Shown one piece after another: positions 49,113 to 57,352 of a stretch of 64,000 nucleotides of DNA (position 1 is its first letter; the number at the start of each line of letters is the position of its first letter). Made by a program: the position numbers and the translations under genes. Under the pieces are notes generated by a model. That model saw nothing but the letters and a program-made list of their open reading frames with translations, did no database searches and was not told the origin of the DNA. Source of the DNA: Sporosarcina sp. Te-1 (GTDB lineage Bacteria; Bacillota; Bacilli; Bacillales_A; Planococcaceae); the NCBI RefSeq assembly GCF_017498505.1, contig NZ_CP071798.1:1364001-1428000 (forward strand). Direction: 5' to 3'.

Positions 49113-50033
49113 TTATAAAGTGGTAGTATTGATCTGCGATTCTTCGAGCAACTCATTGAACCAAATCGCACATTGATAGGTATCCTGCCAATCCGACTGG
49201 TCTTCGAGTGCCCAACACGCATAGAGCGTGGACAAACCAACGGCAGCTTCCAATAATCGAGTCCTGTCCAACTCCAATTCCTCGCTGATTCGATTTACAC
49301 GGTACGCGAGCAACGCCCGTGGTTCTGGTTTCTTCATTACATGGTTAATCATGAAAGACACTAGATCGAAGTACGGATCACCGCCGACCCCTTTCGGATC
49401 GATTGCTAACCAACCCCATTCTTCGGAATAGAGGATATTCTCATGGTGGAGATCTCCATGAAGAAGTGCATGTTGCTCTGGGTGGTCCATGATTTTCTTA
49501 ATATAGCCTTCAGCTTTATCAATGAATTCTTTAGGGATTTCACTGTTGGATTGGTCGGCTGCATACTGGGTCAGTGAAGCAGCCCAGTCGGTAATCATCG
49601 GAATCTTGCGATCGGTCGGCAACTCCCGGCGAATTGCTTTCCAAGTCGTAAGAAAGATTCGCGTGACCTCCTCTTCGTCTTGCAGTTCCGAAAGCATAGT
49701 CCCCGGCAATAGTCTTTCCAGGAGCATGACCCCTTCCTCACGATCTGCCTTCACCAGTCTCGCACAGCCATGACCGTCATACTGCCGGACCGTATCCATC
49801 TCATTTCGGCAATCAAAATTAGGGACGCCCAATTTTAAAATGAATGGCTGACCAAGCGCATCCTCAACGAACAATACATAATTATAGGATAAATTGGAAA
49901 CAGGCCCTTGGATGGTCAATCCCCATTGTTCCGCGTAATGAGCGATCCTCGCAGGGAGTGAAGCCAGCCATTTTTCTCCTTCTTCCCTAAAACCTCCAAT
50001 AATTTTCCGTTGGAATTCATATGGTATTTCCAT
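49113..50033 (-). CDS. APH(6)-like aminoglycoside/hydroxyurea phosphotransferase family protein
   Basis: A 306-residue small-molecule kinase. Catalytic loop ALLHGDLHHENILYSEEWG with the Asp and Asn (about residues 189-207) and the Mg-binding WLAIDPKGVGGDPYFD motif match streptomycin 6-kinase-type proteins. Whether it phosphorylates an antibiotic or a housekeeping metabolite is unknown; no resistance can be claimed from the sequence. Sits between DinB and a GNAT gene, both in the same direction with short spacing. Confidence 0.82.
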   Translation of the reverse strand: MEIPYEFQRKIIGGFREEGEKWLASLPARIAHYAEQWGLTIQGPVSNLSYNYVLFVEDALGQPFILKLGVPNFDCRNEMDTVRQYDGHGCARLVKADREEGVMLLERLLPGTMLSELQDEEEVTRIFLTTWKAIRRELPTDRKIPMITDWAASLTQYAADQSNSEIPKEFIDKAEGYIKKIMDHPEQHALLHGDLHHENILYSEEWGWLAIDPKGVGGDPYFDLVSFMINHVMKKPEPRALLAYRVNRISEELELDRTRLLEAAVGLSTLYACWALEDQSDWQDTYQCAIWFNELLEESQINTTTL

Positions 50034-50041
50034 ACATCACC

Positions 50042-50557
50042 TCACCCTTTCTCGGCCAATAAGCTAAGATCCTTCCAAACATAAGCGATTTCCAAGAATT
50101 CTTCCCCGCCAATCGAAATTGTTGTTTCGTCGATCACCTGGCCGCCAAGACGTTCATAAAAGGATTTAGAAGGGTTCTCGTCCAGCACCCAGACGAGCAT
50201 CGAAGTGAGTCCCATTTGTTCCAGCTCCTTCGCGATGGCCGCGGTGAGTAATGCGCCTAGCCCTTTCCCTTGCGCCTCTTTCAGCATATAGATGGCATAC
50301 AACTCCCCGTCATAGCCAGCAATATTCCCCGACCGTTCTTTTCCTCCAGTCGCAAATCCGACAATCTGGCCATCTGCGTTTTCAGCGATATACAATGGAT
50401 TTCCACCAATCGCCCGCCTCCACATGGCGGCGCGTTCTTCATACGAAAGTTGTTCCAGATACGCATCCGGAACAATCCCTTTATATGTGGAGCGCCAACT
50501 GTCGACATGCACTTTTGCAATACCTTCCTCATCTCCCTTGAGAGCCTTCCTTATCAT
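50042..50557 (-). CDS. GNAT family N-acetyltransferase
   Basis: A 171-residue acetyltransferase. VDSWRSTYKGIVPDAYLEQLSYEERAAMW is characteristic of the YkkB/PhnO-like group; LYAIYMLKEAQGKGLGALLTAAIAKELEQMG carries the acetyl-CoA loop. Substrate unknown. Nine bases upstream of the APH-like gene, suggesting one transcript. AAAGGGGCGAGG fixes the ATG. Confidence 0.85.
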   Translation of the reverse strand: MIRKALKGDEEGIAKVHVDSWRSTYKGIVPDAYLEQLSYEERAAMWRRAIGGNPLYIAENADGQIVGFATGGKERSGNIAGYDGELYAIYMLKEAQGKGLGALLTAAIAKELEQMGLTSMLVWVLDENPSKSFYERLGGQVIDETTISIGGEEFLEIAYVWKDLSLLAEKG

Positions 50558-50743
50558 CAATCCTCGCCCCTTTCTTACCATCTATTGCTAGTTTACAATA
50601 CTTTCATAATAAACAGAAGAACAGCACTATTTATTCCTATCGGTTATCATTCCAAATGAATTTCCCGCCGCTTGACCCAACTTATCAGTCAGCTTAGAAG
50701 TGATGGCGTTTATATGCATAATTCTTGCGTTCAACCGATTAGC

Positions 50744-50890
50744 AGCGATCAGTTTTCGGAGTTTATCAATCACTCTCGTATTATCAATCACTTCGAATGA
50801 TGTTTCGATCACTTGGCCCAAGTTATCGTTCAGTTTTCAAATGATATCGATCACGTTTCGAACGGCATCAATCACTTTGAAGGGTTCTCG
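50744..50890. repeat. Degenerate 21-bp repeat array (about seven units)
   Basis: ATCAATCACTT-like units start at 50744, 50765, then after a 3-bp slip at 50783, 50804, 50825, 50846 and 50867, again 21 bp apart. Non-coding; located in the 452-bp gap upstream of the GNAT gene and downstream of spoVR. Flanking frames have no support. Confidence 0.75.
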
Positions 50891-50932
50891 TTACTCCTGC
50901 TTGAAAGTGCATTTTGGTAAATAATCAAAGAT

Positions 50933-50967
50933 AGGCGGCATCTCGTATACGAACGAAATGCCGCCTT
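50933..50967. terminator. Terminator of spoVR
   Basis: AGGCGGCAT / ATGCCGCCT hairpin, nine-base stem. T-run is better on plus (CTTTTAT) than on minus. Confidence 0.6.
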
Positions 50968-51009
50968 TTATAAGTTTGCTTGCTTTTTACCAACGAGGAA
51001 GACTCTTTG

Positions 51010-52410
51010 TTATGCATACCGACGATGAATTTTCTTGCCGTCATAGGAAAAAACGAGCTGCTTATCATCTACATACGTTTCTAGGTGGACGATTCGCCCC
51101 CACAATTGATGGATATACGGAAGGACGTTTTCGAGGTAATGAAAGTCCAGTTCCAATCCTTCATACCGATGAACCAAATACAATTCCCCGTTTCGCACGT
51201 AGTCTCCATCCTGGACAACGATATATGGAAATCCGCCGTTCACCCGGTTGGCGACAATTTGCTCTCGGACCGCTTCGTATTGTTTGTCTGTAATTTTGTA
51301 TTCGTTTCCGCTCTTTTGGAATATATACAAATCCTCTTGCTGCATTAATTCCTTCGATAAATAATTCCGGATGAAGGAGATATCGCAATCCATTTCCCTC
51401 ACTTGAAACATCTTTTTCCGTCCCGAGTTTGGCAGGATGCCGAATTCCTTCATTTCATCAGTAGGATGATCAAATCTATGTTCAATATGCTCGAAAATCT
51501 TTAATCCCAAATAATAAGGATTGATGGAAGTTTTAGACGGTTGGATGACATTTGCGTTGAGGGTTGCAAACTCAATTGTTTCATCTGAGGTTAAATCCAT
51601 TTCCCGCATAATCCGTTGGTGCCAAAACGTGGCCCAGCCTTCATTCATAATTTTGGTCGAGAGCTGCGGCCAGAAATAGAGCATCTCCTCCCGCAGCATC
51701 GTCAAGATGTCCCGCTGCCATTCGTCTAGTTCATCGCTATATTGCAGGATAAATAAGAGGAGATCTTTTTCCGGTGCGGGTGGAATCCGTTTCCTCTTCG
51801 AGATTTTCACTCTCGGTTGAACACTGCTCCGATCCAACCCCCACAAATCATCGTATGGGGTAATTAGTTTTGCCGGGATTTCCTCGTCTTCTTCCTCCTG
51901 CACATTACTGTTCTTCATTAAGGAAGGATCGATATGCTCTTGGATGGCGAGGACAGCATCCAGAAAATGTTCGACTTCTTCTTTCCCATGTATCATTTCA
52001 TATTGCGCAATCCTCTCGGCTGTCGCCGTCATACTTTCCACCATGTCACGCCTGGTGTTCGAAAAGTGGAGATTGTTCTTGAAAAAATCGCAATGGGCCA
52101 GCACATGGGCAACAATCAACTTATTTTGAATCAAACTATTTGTATTTAATAAAAACGCATAGCAAGGGTTGGAATTTATGACGAGTTCGTAAATTTGGCT
52201 GAGCCCGAGATCATACTGCAATTTCATCTTATGGAACTGTTTTCCGAAACTCCAATGGGTAAAGCGTGTCGGCATTCCATAAGCGCCAAAAGTATAAATA
52301 ATATCGGCTGGACAAATTTCATATCGCATTGGATAAAAGTCGAGGCCGAATCCGGCAGCAATCTCCGTGATTTCATCTATCGCCCGTTCCAATTCTCTTA
52401 CTGGCTTCAA
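51010..52410 (-). CDS. spoVR: Stage V sporulation protein R
   Basis: A 466-residue SpoVR-family protein, needed for spore cortex formation in B. subtilis. Typical parts are [26 protein letters not shown] (about residues 38-63), [19 protein letters not shown] (about 98-116) and [15 protein letters not shown] start overlapping the yhbH stop (TTGA) and after GGAGGAGGGG, so coupled. In the usual order prkA-yhbH-spoVR, read right to left. Confidence 0.94.
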   Translation of the reverse strand: MKPVRELERAIDEITEIAAGFGLDFYPMRYEICPADIIYTFGAYGMPTRFTHWSFGKQFHKMKLQYDLGLSQIYELVINSNPCYAFLLNTNSLIQNKLIVAHVLAHCDFFKNNLHFSNTRRDMVESMTATAERIAQYEMIHGKEEVEHFLDAVLAIQEHIDPSLMKNSNVQEEEDEEIPAKLITPYDDLWGLDRSSVQPRVKISKRKRIPPAPEKDLLLFILQYSDELDEWQRDILTMLREEMLYFWPQLSTKIMNEGWATFWHQRIMREMDLTSDETIEFATLNANVIQPSKTSINPYYLGLKIFEHIEHRFDHPTDEMKEFGILPNSGRKKMFQVREMDCDISFIRNYLSKELMQQEDLYIFQKSGNEYKITDKQYEAVREQIVANRVNGGFPYIVVQDGDYVRNGELYLVHRYEGLELDFHYLENVLPYIHQLWGRIVHLETYVDDKQLVFSYDGKKIHRRYA

Positions 52411-53564
52411 ACGGACCCCTCCTCCCTTTTGTGGAAAAAGCGCTTCAAGGCATAATAAACATCCGCCTGCTCTTTCACAATAAAATGATGGAATTTCGGG
52501 TTGTTTATTTTTTCGTATGAATTCATGAGAGTAGAGTATCTGCTATGCGTGTTAATCTCCCCATACCCGAAGAGATTGGATATTTCCATAAGCTCATCGA
52601 CGAGCTGCACACATTTCGAATTATCGGATGACATATTCTCCCCGTCGGAAAAGTGGAAGGGATATATATTATAGCGGGCTGGAGGATATTTCGATCGGAT
52701 CAGTTGCAATGCTTTTGCGTAAGCGGTCGAACAAATGGTGCCGCCGCCTTCTCCTTTTGTGAAGAATTCTTCTTCTGTCACCACTTTCGCTTCAGTGTGA
52801 TGAGCAATGAATTCAAGCTCTACTTGTTCATATTTCGTGCGTAAAAATCGGGTCATCCAAAAAAAGAAGCTTCGGGCTACATATTTCTCAAACTTGCCCA
52901 TCGAGGCACTCGTATCCATCATCATCAAGACGACGGCCTTCGAATGGGGTTTTTGGATTTCATTCCATGTCTTAAAACGCAAGTCATCTGAATGGATCGG
53001 CGCGATGACCGCTTTTCCCTTCATCGCGTTCCGTTTGATGGCGGTCAATAAAGTCCGCTTCTTATCAATGTTGCCAATGAGACCTTTCTTGCGAATATCA
53101 TTAAAAACGATAGTATCGACCGTGACATCTGCCTGCTCCTTCGGCTCCATTGCAGGCAGTTCCAGCTCCTGAAACAAGGCCTCTTCCAATTCCGCAACTG
53201 AAATTTCCGCTTCATAATAATCAGGTCCCGGTTGATCGCCCGCCTGTTTTCCTGTGCCGGCCCCACTCTTCGTTCCATCCTTCGCGACGACATCTCCGAC
53301 TTGACTATCCCCGCCTCCTTGGCCGACGTGCTTTCCTTTTTCATGGTTATAGCGTATTTTATATTCATCCAATGAACGGATCGGGATTTTCACTGTTTTA
53401 CGGCCATCCGACAAAATGATGCTTTCCTCGCTGATCAGGTCAGGCAAGTTATTTCGAATCGCCTCTTTCACTTTATCCAAATGACGTTGCTGATCCGTGT
53501 AACCTTTCCGATGGAGAGTCCAGTTTTCCTGAGAAACGACGTAGCTCTTCTGATTTTCGTCCAT
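52407..53564 (-). CDS. yhbH: Sporulation protein YhbH (DUF444)
   Basis: A 385-residue YhbH/YeaH-family protein with a von Willebrand A-like region: [26 protein letters not shown] is the MIDAS-like DxSxS motif. Forms a functional group with PrkA and SpoVR. Start ATG after GGGGTGA. Immediately upstream is a sigma-E-like promoter. Confidence 0.93.
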   Translation of the reverse strand: MDENQKSYVVSQENWTLHRKGYTDQQRHLDKVKEAIRNNLPDLISEESIILSDGRKTVKIPIRSLDEYKIRYNHEKGKHVGQGGGDSQVGDVVAKDGTKSGAGTGKQAGDQPGPDYYEAEISVAELEEALFQELELPAMEPKEQADVTVDTIVFNDIRKKGLIGNIDKKRTLLTAIKRNAMKGKAVIAPIHSDDLRFKTWNEIQKPHSKAVVLMMMDTSASMGKFEKYVARSFFFWMTRFLRTKYEQVELEFIAHHTEAKVVTEEEFFTKGEGGGTICSTAYAKALQLIRSKYPPARYNIYPFHFSDGENMSSDNSKCVQLVDELMEISNLFGYGEINTHSRYSTLMNSYEKINNPKFHHFIVKEQADVYYALKRFFHKREEGSV

Positions 53565-53602
53565 ATCATTTTCACCCCATCTATCGACCGATTGTTTCCT
53601 TC

Positions 53603-53632
53603 ATCATATGCAGAACGAAACCGGTAATTGAC
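53603..53632 (-). promoter_or_regulatory. Sigma-E-like promoter of yhbH
   Basis: On the minus strand GTCAATT, 15-bp spacer, CATATGAT, 39 bp upstream of the start codon. Similar to the cotJ promoter. Confidence 0.5.
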
Positions 53633-53689
53633 GACAATCGTAAAGTTGCTGATTTACTTGTTCGCTTCCGCAACCTTGTTATTGAGACA

Positions 53690-53724
53690 TAAAAAACAAG
53701 ACTGCCTCGCGGCCAGCCTTGTTC
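53690..53724 (-). terminator. Terminator between prkA and yhbH
   Basis: AACAAGGCTGG / CAGTCTTGTT with an internal bulge and TTTTTT tail on minus, directly downstream of prkA. Confidence 0.75.
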
Positions 53725-53732
53725 TGTTGTTG

Positions 53733-55628
53733 CTATCGATTCAATAAGCTGCCTACGTATCGCAGCAATTCATTGGCAGACACCGAATTGTATCCATAAT
53801 CATCAATAAGGCGTGCCACTACTTCGTTGATTTTTTTCAATTGGGATTCATCCGGTGTGGCAGATGAAGTCGTGATTTTGACGACATCCTTCAAGTCGGC
53901 GAATAACTTTTTCTGTATGGCTTCTCGGAGACGCTCATGGGACTGATAATTGAAACGCTGCCCTTTCCTGGCATAAGCCGATATTCGAATCAGGATCTCT
54001 TCCCGGAACGCTCTTTTTGCATTTTCGGAAATGCCAATCTGCTCTTCGATGGACCGCATCAATTTTTCATCGGGGTTCATTTCCTCGCCAGTTAATGGAT
54101 CTCGAAGCTTATGCTTGTTGCAGAAGGCCTCCACATTATCCAAATAATTATCCATCAATGTCTTGGCAGATTCTTCATAGGAATATACAAACGCTTTCTG
54201 CACTTCTTTTTTCGCGATTTCATCGTATTCCTTCCGTGCAATGGATATATAATTTAAGTACGATTCCTTCGCCTCAGTAGTGATAGATGCGTGTTGGTCA
54301 AAACCATCCTTCAACGACCGCAATACATCGAGTGCATTGATGGAAGGTACTTCTTTCCGGATGATCGCTGATGAAATCCGATTAATGACATAGCGCGGGT
54401 CGATGCCATCCATACCTTCATTCGGATATTCTTTTTTCAACTCTTCTAGATCGTTGATATTAAATCCTTCCACGTTTTCCCCGTCATATAGCCGCATTTT
54501 CTTGACGATATCGATCCCTTGCTTCTTCGAAGGTTTCAACCTTGTCAGTACCGAGAAGATTGCTGCCACCCGTAAAGCATGAGGTGCGATATGCACATGC
54601 GCCATGTCGCTCTCCCGGATCATCTTCTCATAAATACGCTCTTCCTGGCTGACCTTCAAGTTATACGGTATCGGAATGACAATAATACGGGAATGCAGAG
54701 CCTCATTTTTCTTATTAGATATGAAGGAACGATACTCCGTTTCATTCGTATGTGCCACAATCAATTCATCTGCACTAATTAATGCAAAACGCCCAGCTTT
54801 AAAATTTCCTTCCTGCGTTAATGACAGCAGATGCCATAAAAATTTCTCATCGAGCTTTAACATCTCTTGAAACTCCATAATGCCCCGGTTCGCTTTATTC
54901 AATTCTCCATCGAACCGATAGGCACGGGGATCGGATTCAGAACCGTATTCGGCAATTGTCGAGAAATCGATGCTCCCCGTCAAGTCTGCAATATCTTGGG
55001 ATTTAGGGTCTGATGGTGTGAATGTTCCGATGCCCACCCGCTTATCTTCAGAGAAGAAAATCCGTTCCACTAAGACATTCTCAATCCTGCCGTCATACTC
55101 CTGCTCAAGACGCATTGTGTTCAGCGGGGATAGGCTTCCCTCAATCCGGATGCCGAATTCCTCGTGAAATTCATTCCGCAAATGACTTGGAATAAGGTGC
55201 AGAGGATCTTCATGCATTGGACAGCCTTTGATTGCATACACAGCGCCTTCATCGGTCCTCGAGTACTCTTCAAGCCCCCGTTTTAACATCGTGACAATAG
55301 TCGATTTTCCTCCGCTGACCGGACCCATGAGCAATAAGATCCGTTTACGAACGTCCAACCGTTTGGCCGCAGGATGGAAGTACTCTTCGACCAATCGTTC
55401 GATTGCCTCTTCTAATCCATAGATTGCATCATCAAAAAAATGATAACGCGTGCAATCCTTTTCTTTGGTGGTGCCAAAACTATTAATCATATGATAAACG
55501 CGTGAATGTGACGTCTGCGCAACTTCTTTACGATCTTTTAACAGTTCAAGATACTCAGCAAACGTCCCTTCCCATTTCAGTCGGTCTTCTTCCTCGCGGG
55601 CCTGTTTCACCTTGCTTATAATATCCAT
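53733..55628 (-). CDS. prkA: Serine protein kinase PrkA
   Basis: A 631-residue PrkA: AAA+-type ATPase module (Walker A GPVSGGKST, about residues 103-111) joined to the PrkA kinase-like C-terminal region. In B. subtilis it promotes sporulation through sigma-K control. RYHFFDDAIYGLEEAIERLVEEYF and SESDPRAYRFDGELNKANRGIMEFQEM are highly conserved. A GGGGGGGAC site precedes the ATG. First gene of the group; a sigma-E promoter is expected from the B. subtilis case but I could not confirm one. Confidence 0.95.
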   Translation of the reverse strand: MDIISKVKQAREEEDRLKWEGTFAEYLELLKDRKEVAQTSHSRVYHMINSFGTTKEKDCTRYHFFDDAIYGLEEAIERLVEEYFHPAAKRLDVRKRILLLMGPVSGGKSTIVTMLKRGLEEYSRTDEGAVYAIKGCPMHEDPLHLIPSHLRNEFHEEFGIRIEGSLSPLNTMRLEQEYDGRIENVLVERIFFSEDKRVGIGTFTPSDPKSQDIADLTGSIDFSTIAEYGSESDPRAYRFDGELNKANRGIMEFQEMLKLDEKFLWHLLSLTQEGNFKAGRFALISADELIVAHTNETEYRSFISNKKNEALHSRIIVIPIPYNLKVSQEERIYEKMIRESDMAHVHIAPHALRVAAIFSVLTRLKPSKKQGIDIVKKMRLYDGENVEGFNINDLEELKKEYPNEGMDGIDPRYVINRISSAIIRKEVPSINALDVLRSLKDGFDQHASITTEAKESYLNYISIARKEYDEIAKKEVQKAFVYSYEESAKTLMDNYLDNVEAFCNKHKLRDPLTGEEMNPDEKLMRSIEEQIGISENAKRAFREEILIRISAYARKGQRFNYQSHERLREAIQKKLFADLKDVVKITTSSATPDESQLKKINEVVARLIDDYGYNSVSANELLRYVGSLLNR

Positions 55629-55756
55629 AATGTCCCCCCCAGTTGGAGCATGGTTTCCATTAGTCTATGCATCTGGGAGCGCGATGATGTACAAAACTAT
55701 GTAACCATGTTGCACTCTAGTCTTGCGGACAGAAAGGATTGCGGACGCTTGTTTGA

Positions 55757-55803
55757 CAAAAAAAGACGCCTTCCAGGCAGATAGAATGGTTGGCGCCCTT
55801 TTA
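55757..55803 (-). terminator. Possible terminator of the DUF1801 gene
   Basis: CGCC / GGCG with flanking A/T pairing and a seven T tail on minus; the stem is weak. Confidence 0.35.
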
Positions 55804-55810
55804 CGTTTAT

Positions 55811-56236
55811 TTATTGTTGTTCAGGATATAGCTCTTGCAAGAAACGTACGGATTGAATAATCAATTGCTGTAGGATAGCTTCGTCTACGTCCTCTAGCTT
55901 ATTAATATAGACACACGCTTTCCCTGTCGTATGTTTGCCAAAGTGCTGAAGCAAATCTTCCCGATCTGGATCCCCTGTAGCAAAATACAAACTGATTTTT
56001 GCTTTCCGTGGAGAGAAGCCGACTAGCGGCGCGTCTCCTTCATGGCCGGAAGCATACAGGTAATGGTACTTGCCAAATCCAATAATGCTTGGCCCCCACA
56101 TTTTTGCTTCATATCCTGTTGTGTCGCGGAAAAGATCAAGCAGCCGATAGGCATCCGCCCGTTTTTTTGGACTTTCCACTTGTTCAATGAATTCGATTAC
56201 CGATTGGTCCGTCTCTTTAGTTTTTTGTTCGTACAT
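55811..56236 (-). CDS. DUF1801 domain protein
   Basis: A 141-residue DUF1801 protein. PKKRADAYRLLDLFRDTTGYEAKMWGPSIIGFGKYHYLY and LVGFSPRKAKISLYFATGDPDREDLLQHFGKH are the family signature (YdhG-like fold). Function unknown. Single gene. Confidence 0.85.
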   Translation of the reverse strand: MYEQKTKETDQSVIEFIEQVESPKKRADAYRLLDLFRDTTGYEAKMWGPSIIGFGKYHYLYASGHEGDAPLVGFSPRKAKISLYFATGDPDREDLLQHFGKHTTGKACVYINKLEDVDEAILQQLIIQSVRFLQELYPEQQ

Positions 56237-56418
56237 AAAAGAATTCCTCTTCCTTCCTATATTTTATTTATCATAGCATACACCAGGAGACGAGTGGATT
56301 AACTCATTGCCGGCCTTTCATAACCCGCTTTAGTTGACCAGACCCATCGAGAAATTTAAAATATACTAGTCCCATTTTCATATCGTATATTGGGATACTC
56401 TATACATAAAGGAGCACT

Positions 56419-56817
56419 ATGATGAAAAAACTACTAACCTCTTTGCTATGCATCCTTCTATTAACTGCATGCAGCACAAATGAATCGAAGAAAGAGCCTG
56501 AAACTGCTGAAACCCCATCTTCTGAAAGTCCATCTACCAAGGAAGCAGCAAGCGAAGTGGATACAGAGTCTTCTGAAGCAGGCACTTCGAACACAGAATT
56601 GGCATCGTTTGAAGAATACGATACAATCGCATCCTTAATAGACCTGGAAAACAATAAAGGAACGGTTGAAACCGATAACGAAGGAAACCGTATTATTCTT
56701 TTTGAAGATGCGAATGGAAAGAAAACGTTTAAAAGTATTTTTGCGAAACATGACCGCTTTTTGAAAATCATTGATTTATCCAATGATCAGCTATTGTATA
56801 AAGATCGGCTCAACTAA
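56419..56817 (+). CDS. Predicted lipoprotein, unknown
   Basis: A 132-residue lipoprotein with lipobox LLTAC (Cys 18), a Ser/Glu/Thr-rich linker of about 45 residues and a small C-terminal domain (GTVETDNEGNRIILFEDANGKKTF). No family recognised. AAAGGAG ribosome-binding site. Ends at a strong terminator. Confidence 0.75.
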   Translation: MMKKLLTSLLCILLLTACSTNESKKEPETAETPSSESPSTKEAASEVDTESSEAGTSNTELASFEEYDTIASLIDLENNKGTVETDNEGNRIILFEDANGKKTFKSIFAKHDRFLKIIDLSNDQLLYKDRLN

Positions 56818-56820
56818 GCG

Positions 56821-56863
56821 AAAAGCTTGAAACGCACTTCCTGTTTCAAGCTTTTTATTTTTT
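56821..56863 (+). terminator. Terminator of the lipoprotein gene
   Basis: AAAAGCTTGAAAC / GTTTCAAGCTTTTT with a long T-rich tail. Confidence 0.88.
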
Positions 56864-56944
56864 TGAAAGTCAGCATCCATAGGATATTGGTATAGCTATT
56901 CCGTTAGTTGTAAACCATAAACGAAAGAAAGGAGCTGACTGCAC

Positions 56945-57352
56945 ATGCTGGAATTGCAAACAGGTATAGAAGGCAAACAAGCATATTTTGGTCCAACCAT
57001 GGAGTCGATCCGCGACTTAGGATATAAATTGGGCGGCGGTTGGGATTATGACGGGGGTTGTTTTGATTCTGTCCTTTGGAGGGAAGGCGGAGAGACGATC
57101 TATTTGCGCATTCCCTTTCATGTAAGCCATGGCGAGTTGGACGGTTATCATACGTCCATCGTCTTCCGCACCCCATATGTCATTAAGCATGTAGTCAATG
57201 TCGGATTGGACATGGATGCGAGTTCGCTTACAACAGCAACGTTCAACCAATTCCAAGATCCGATTGACAAAGACGCTGAGATCCGGGATAAAAGCAAATG
57301 GGAGGAAGCAGGCGAACAAGCAGTTGAGGAAGTTATCACGTTATTGCAATAG
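56945..57352 (+). CDS. yugN: YugN-like family protein
   Basis: A 135-residue YugN-family protein: LQTGIEGKQAYFGPTMESIRDLGYKLGGGWDYDGGCFDSVLWR at the N-terminus is the fingerprint. Function unknown. AAAGGAG site before the ATG. Its stop lies eight bases from the IS1182 end, and the transposase frame overlaps its last four codons on the other strand. Confidence 0.85.
   Translation: MLELQTGIEGKQAYFGPTMESIRDLGYKLGGGWDYDGGCFDSVLWREGGETIYLRIPFHVSHGELDGYHTSIVFRTPYVIKHVVNVGLDMDASSLTTATFNQFQDPIDKDAEIRDKSKWEEAGEQAVEEVITLLQ

Noticed and set aside
49113-50557. Antibiotic resistance operon (APH plus GNAT)
   Set aside because: Both families have many housekeeping members, composition is native, and nothing mobile flanks them; resistance cannot be claimed.
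50627-50924. Two small frames across the ATCAATCAC repeats
   Set aside because: Repetitive translation with no ribosome-binding site or family; explained by the 21-bp repeat.
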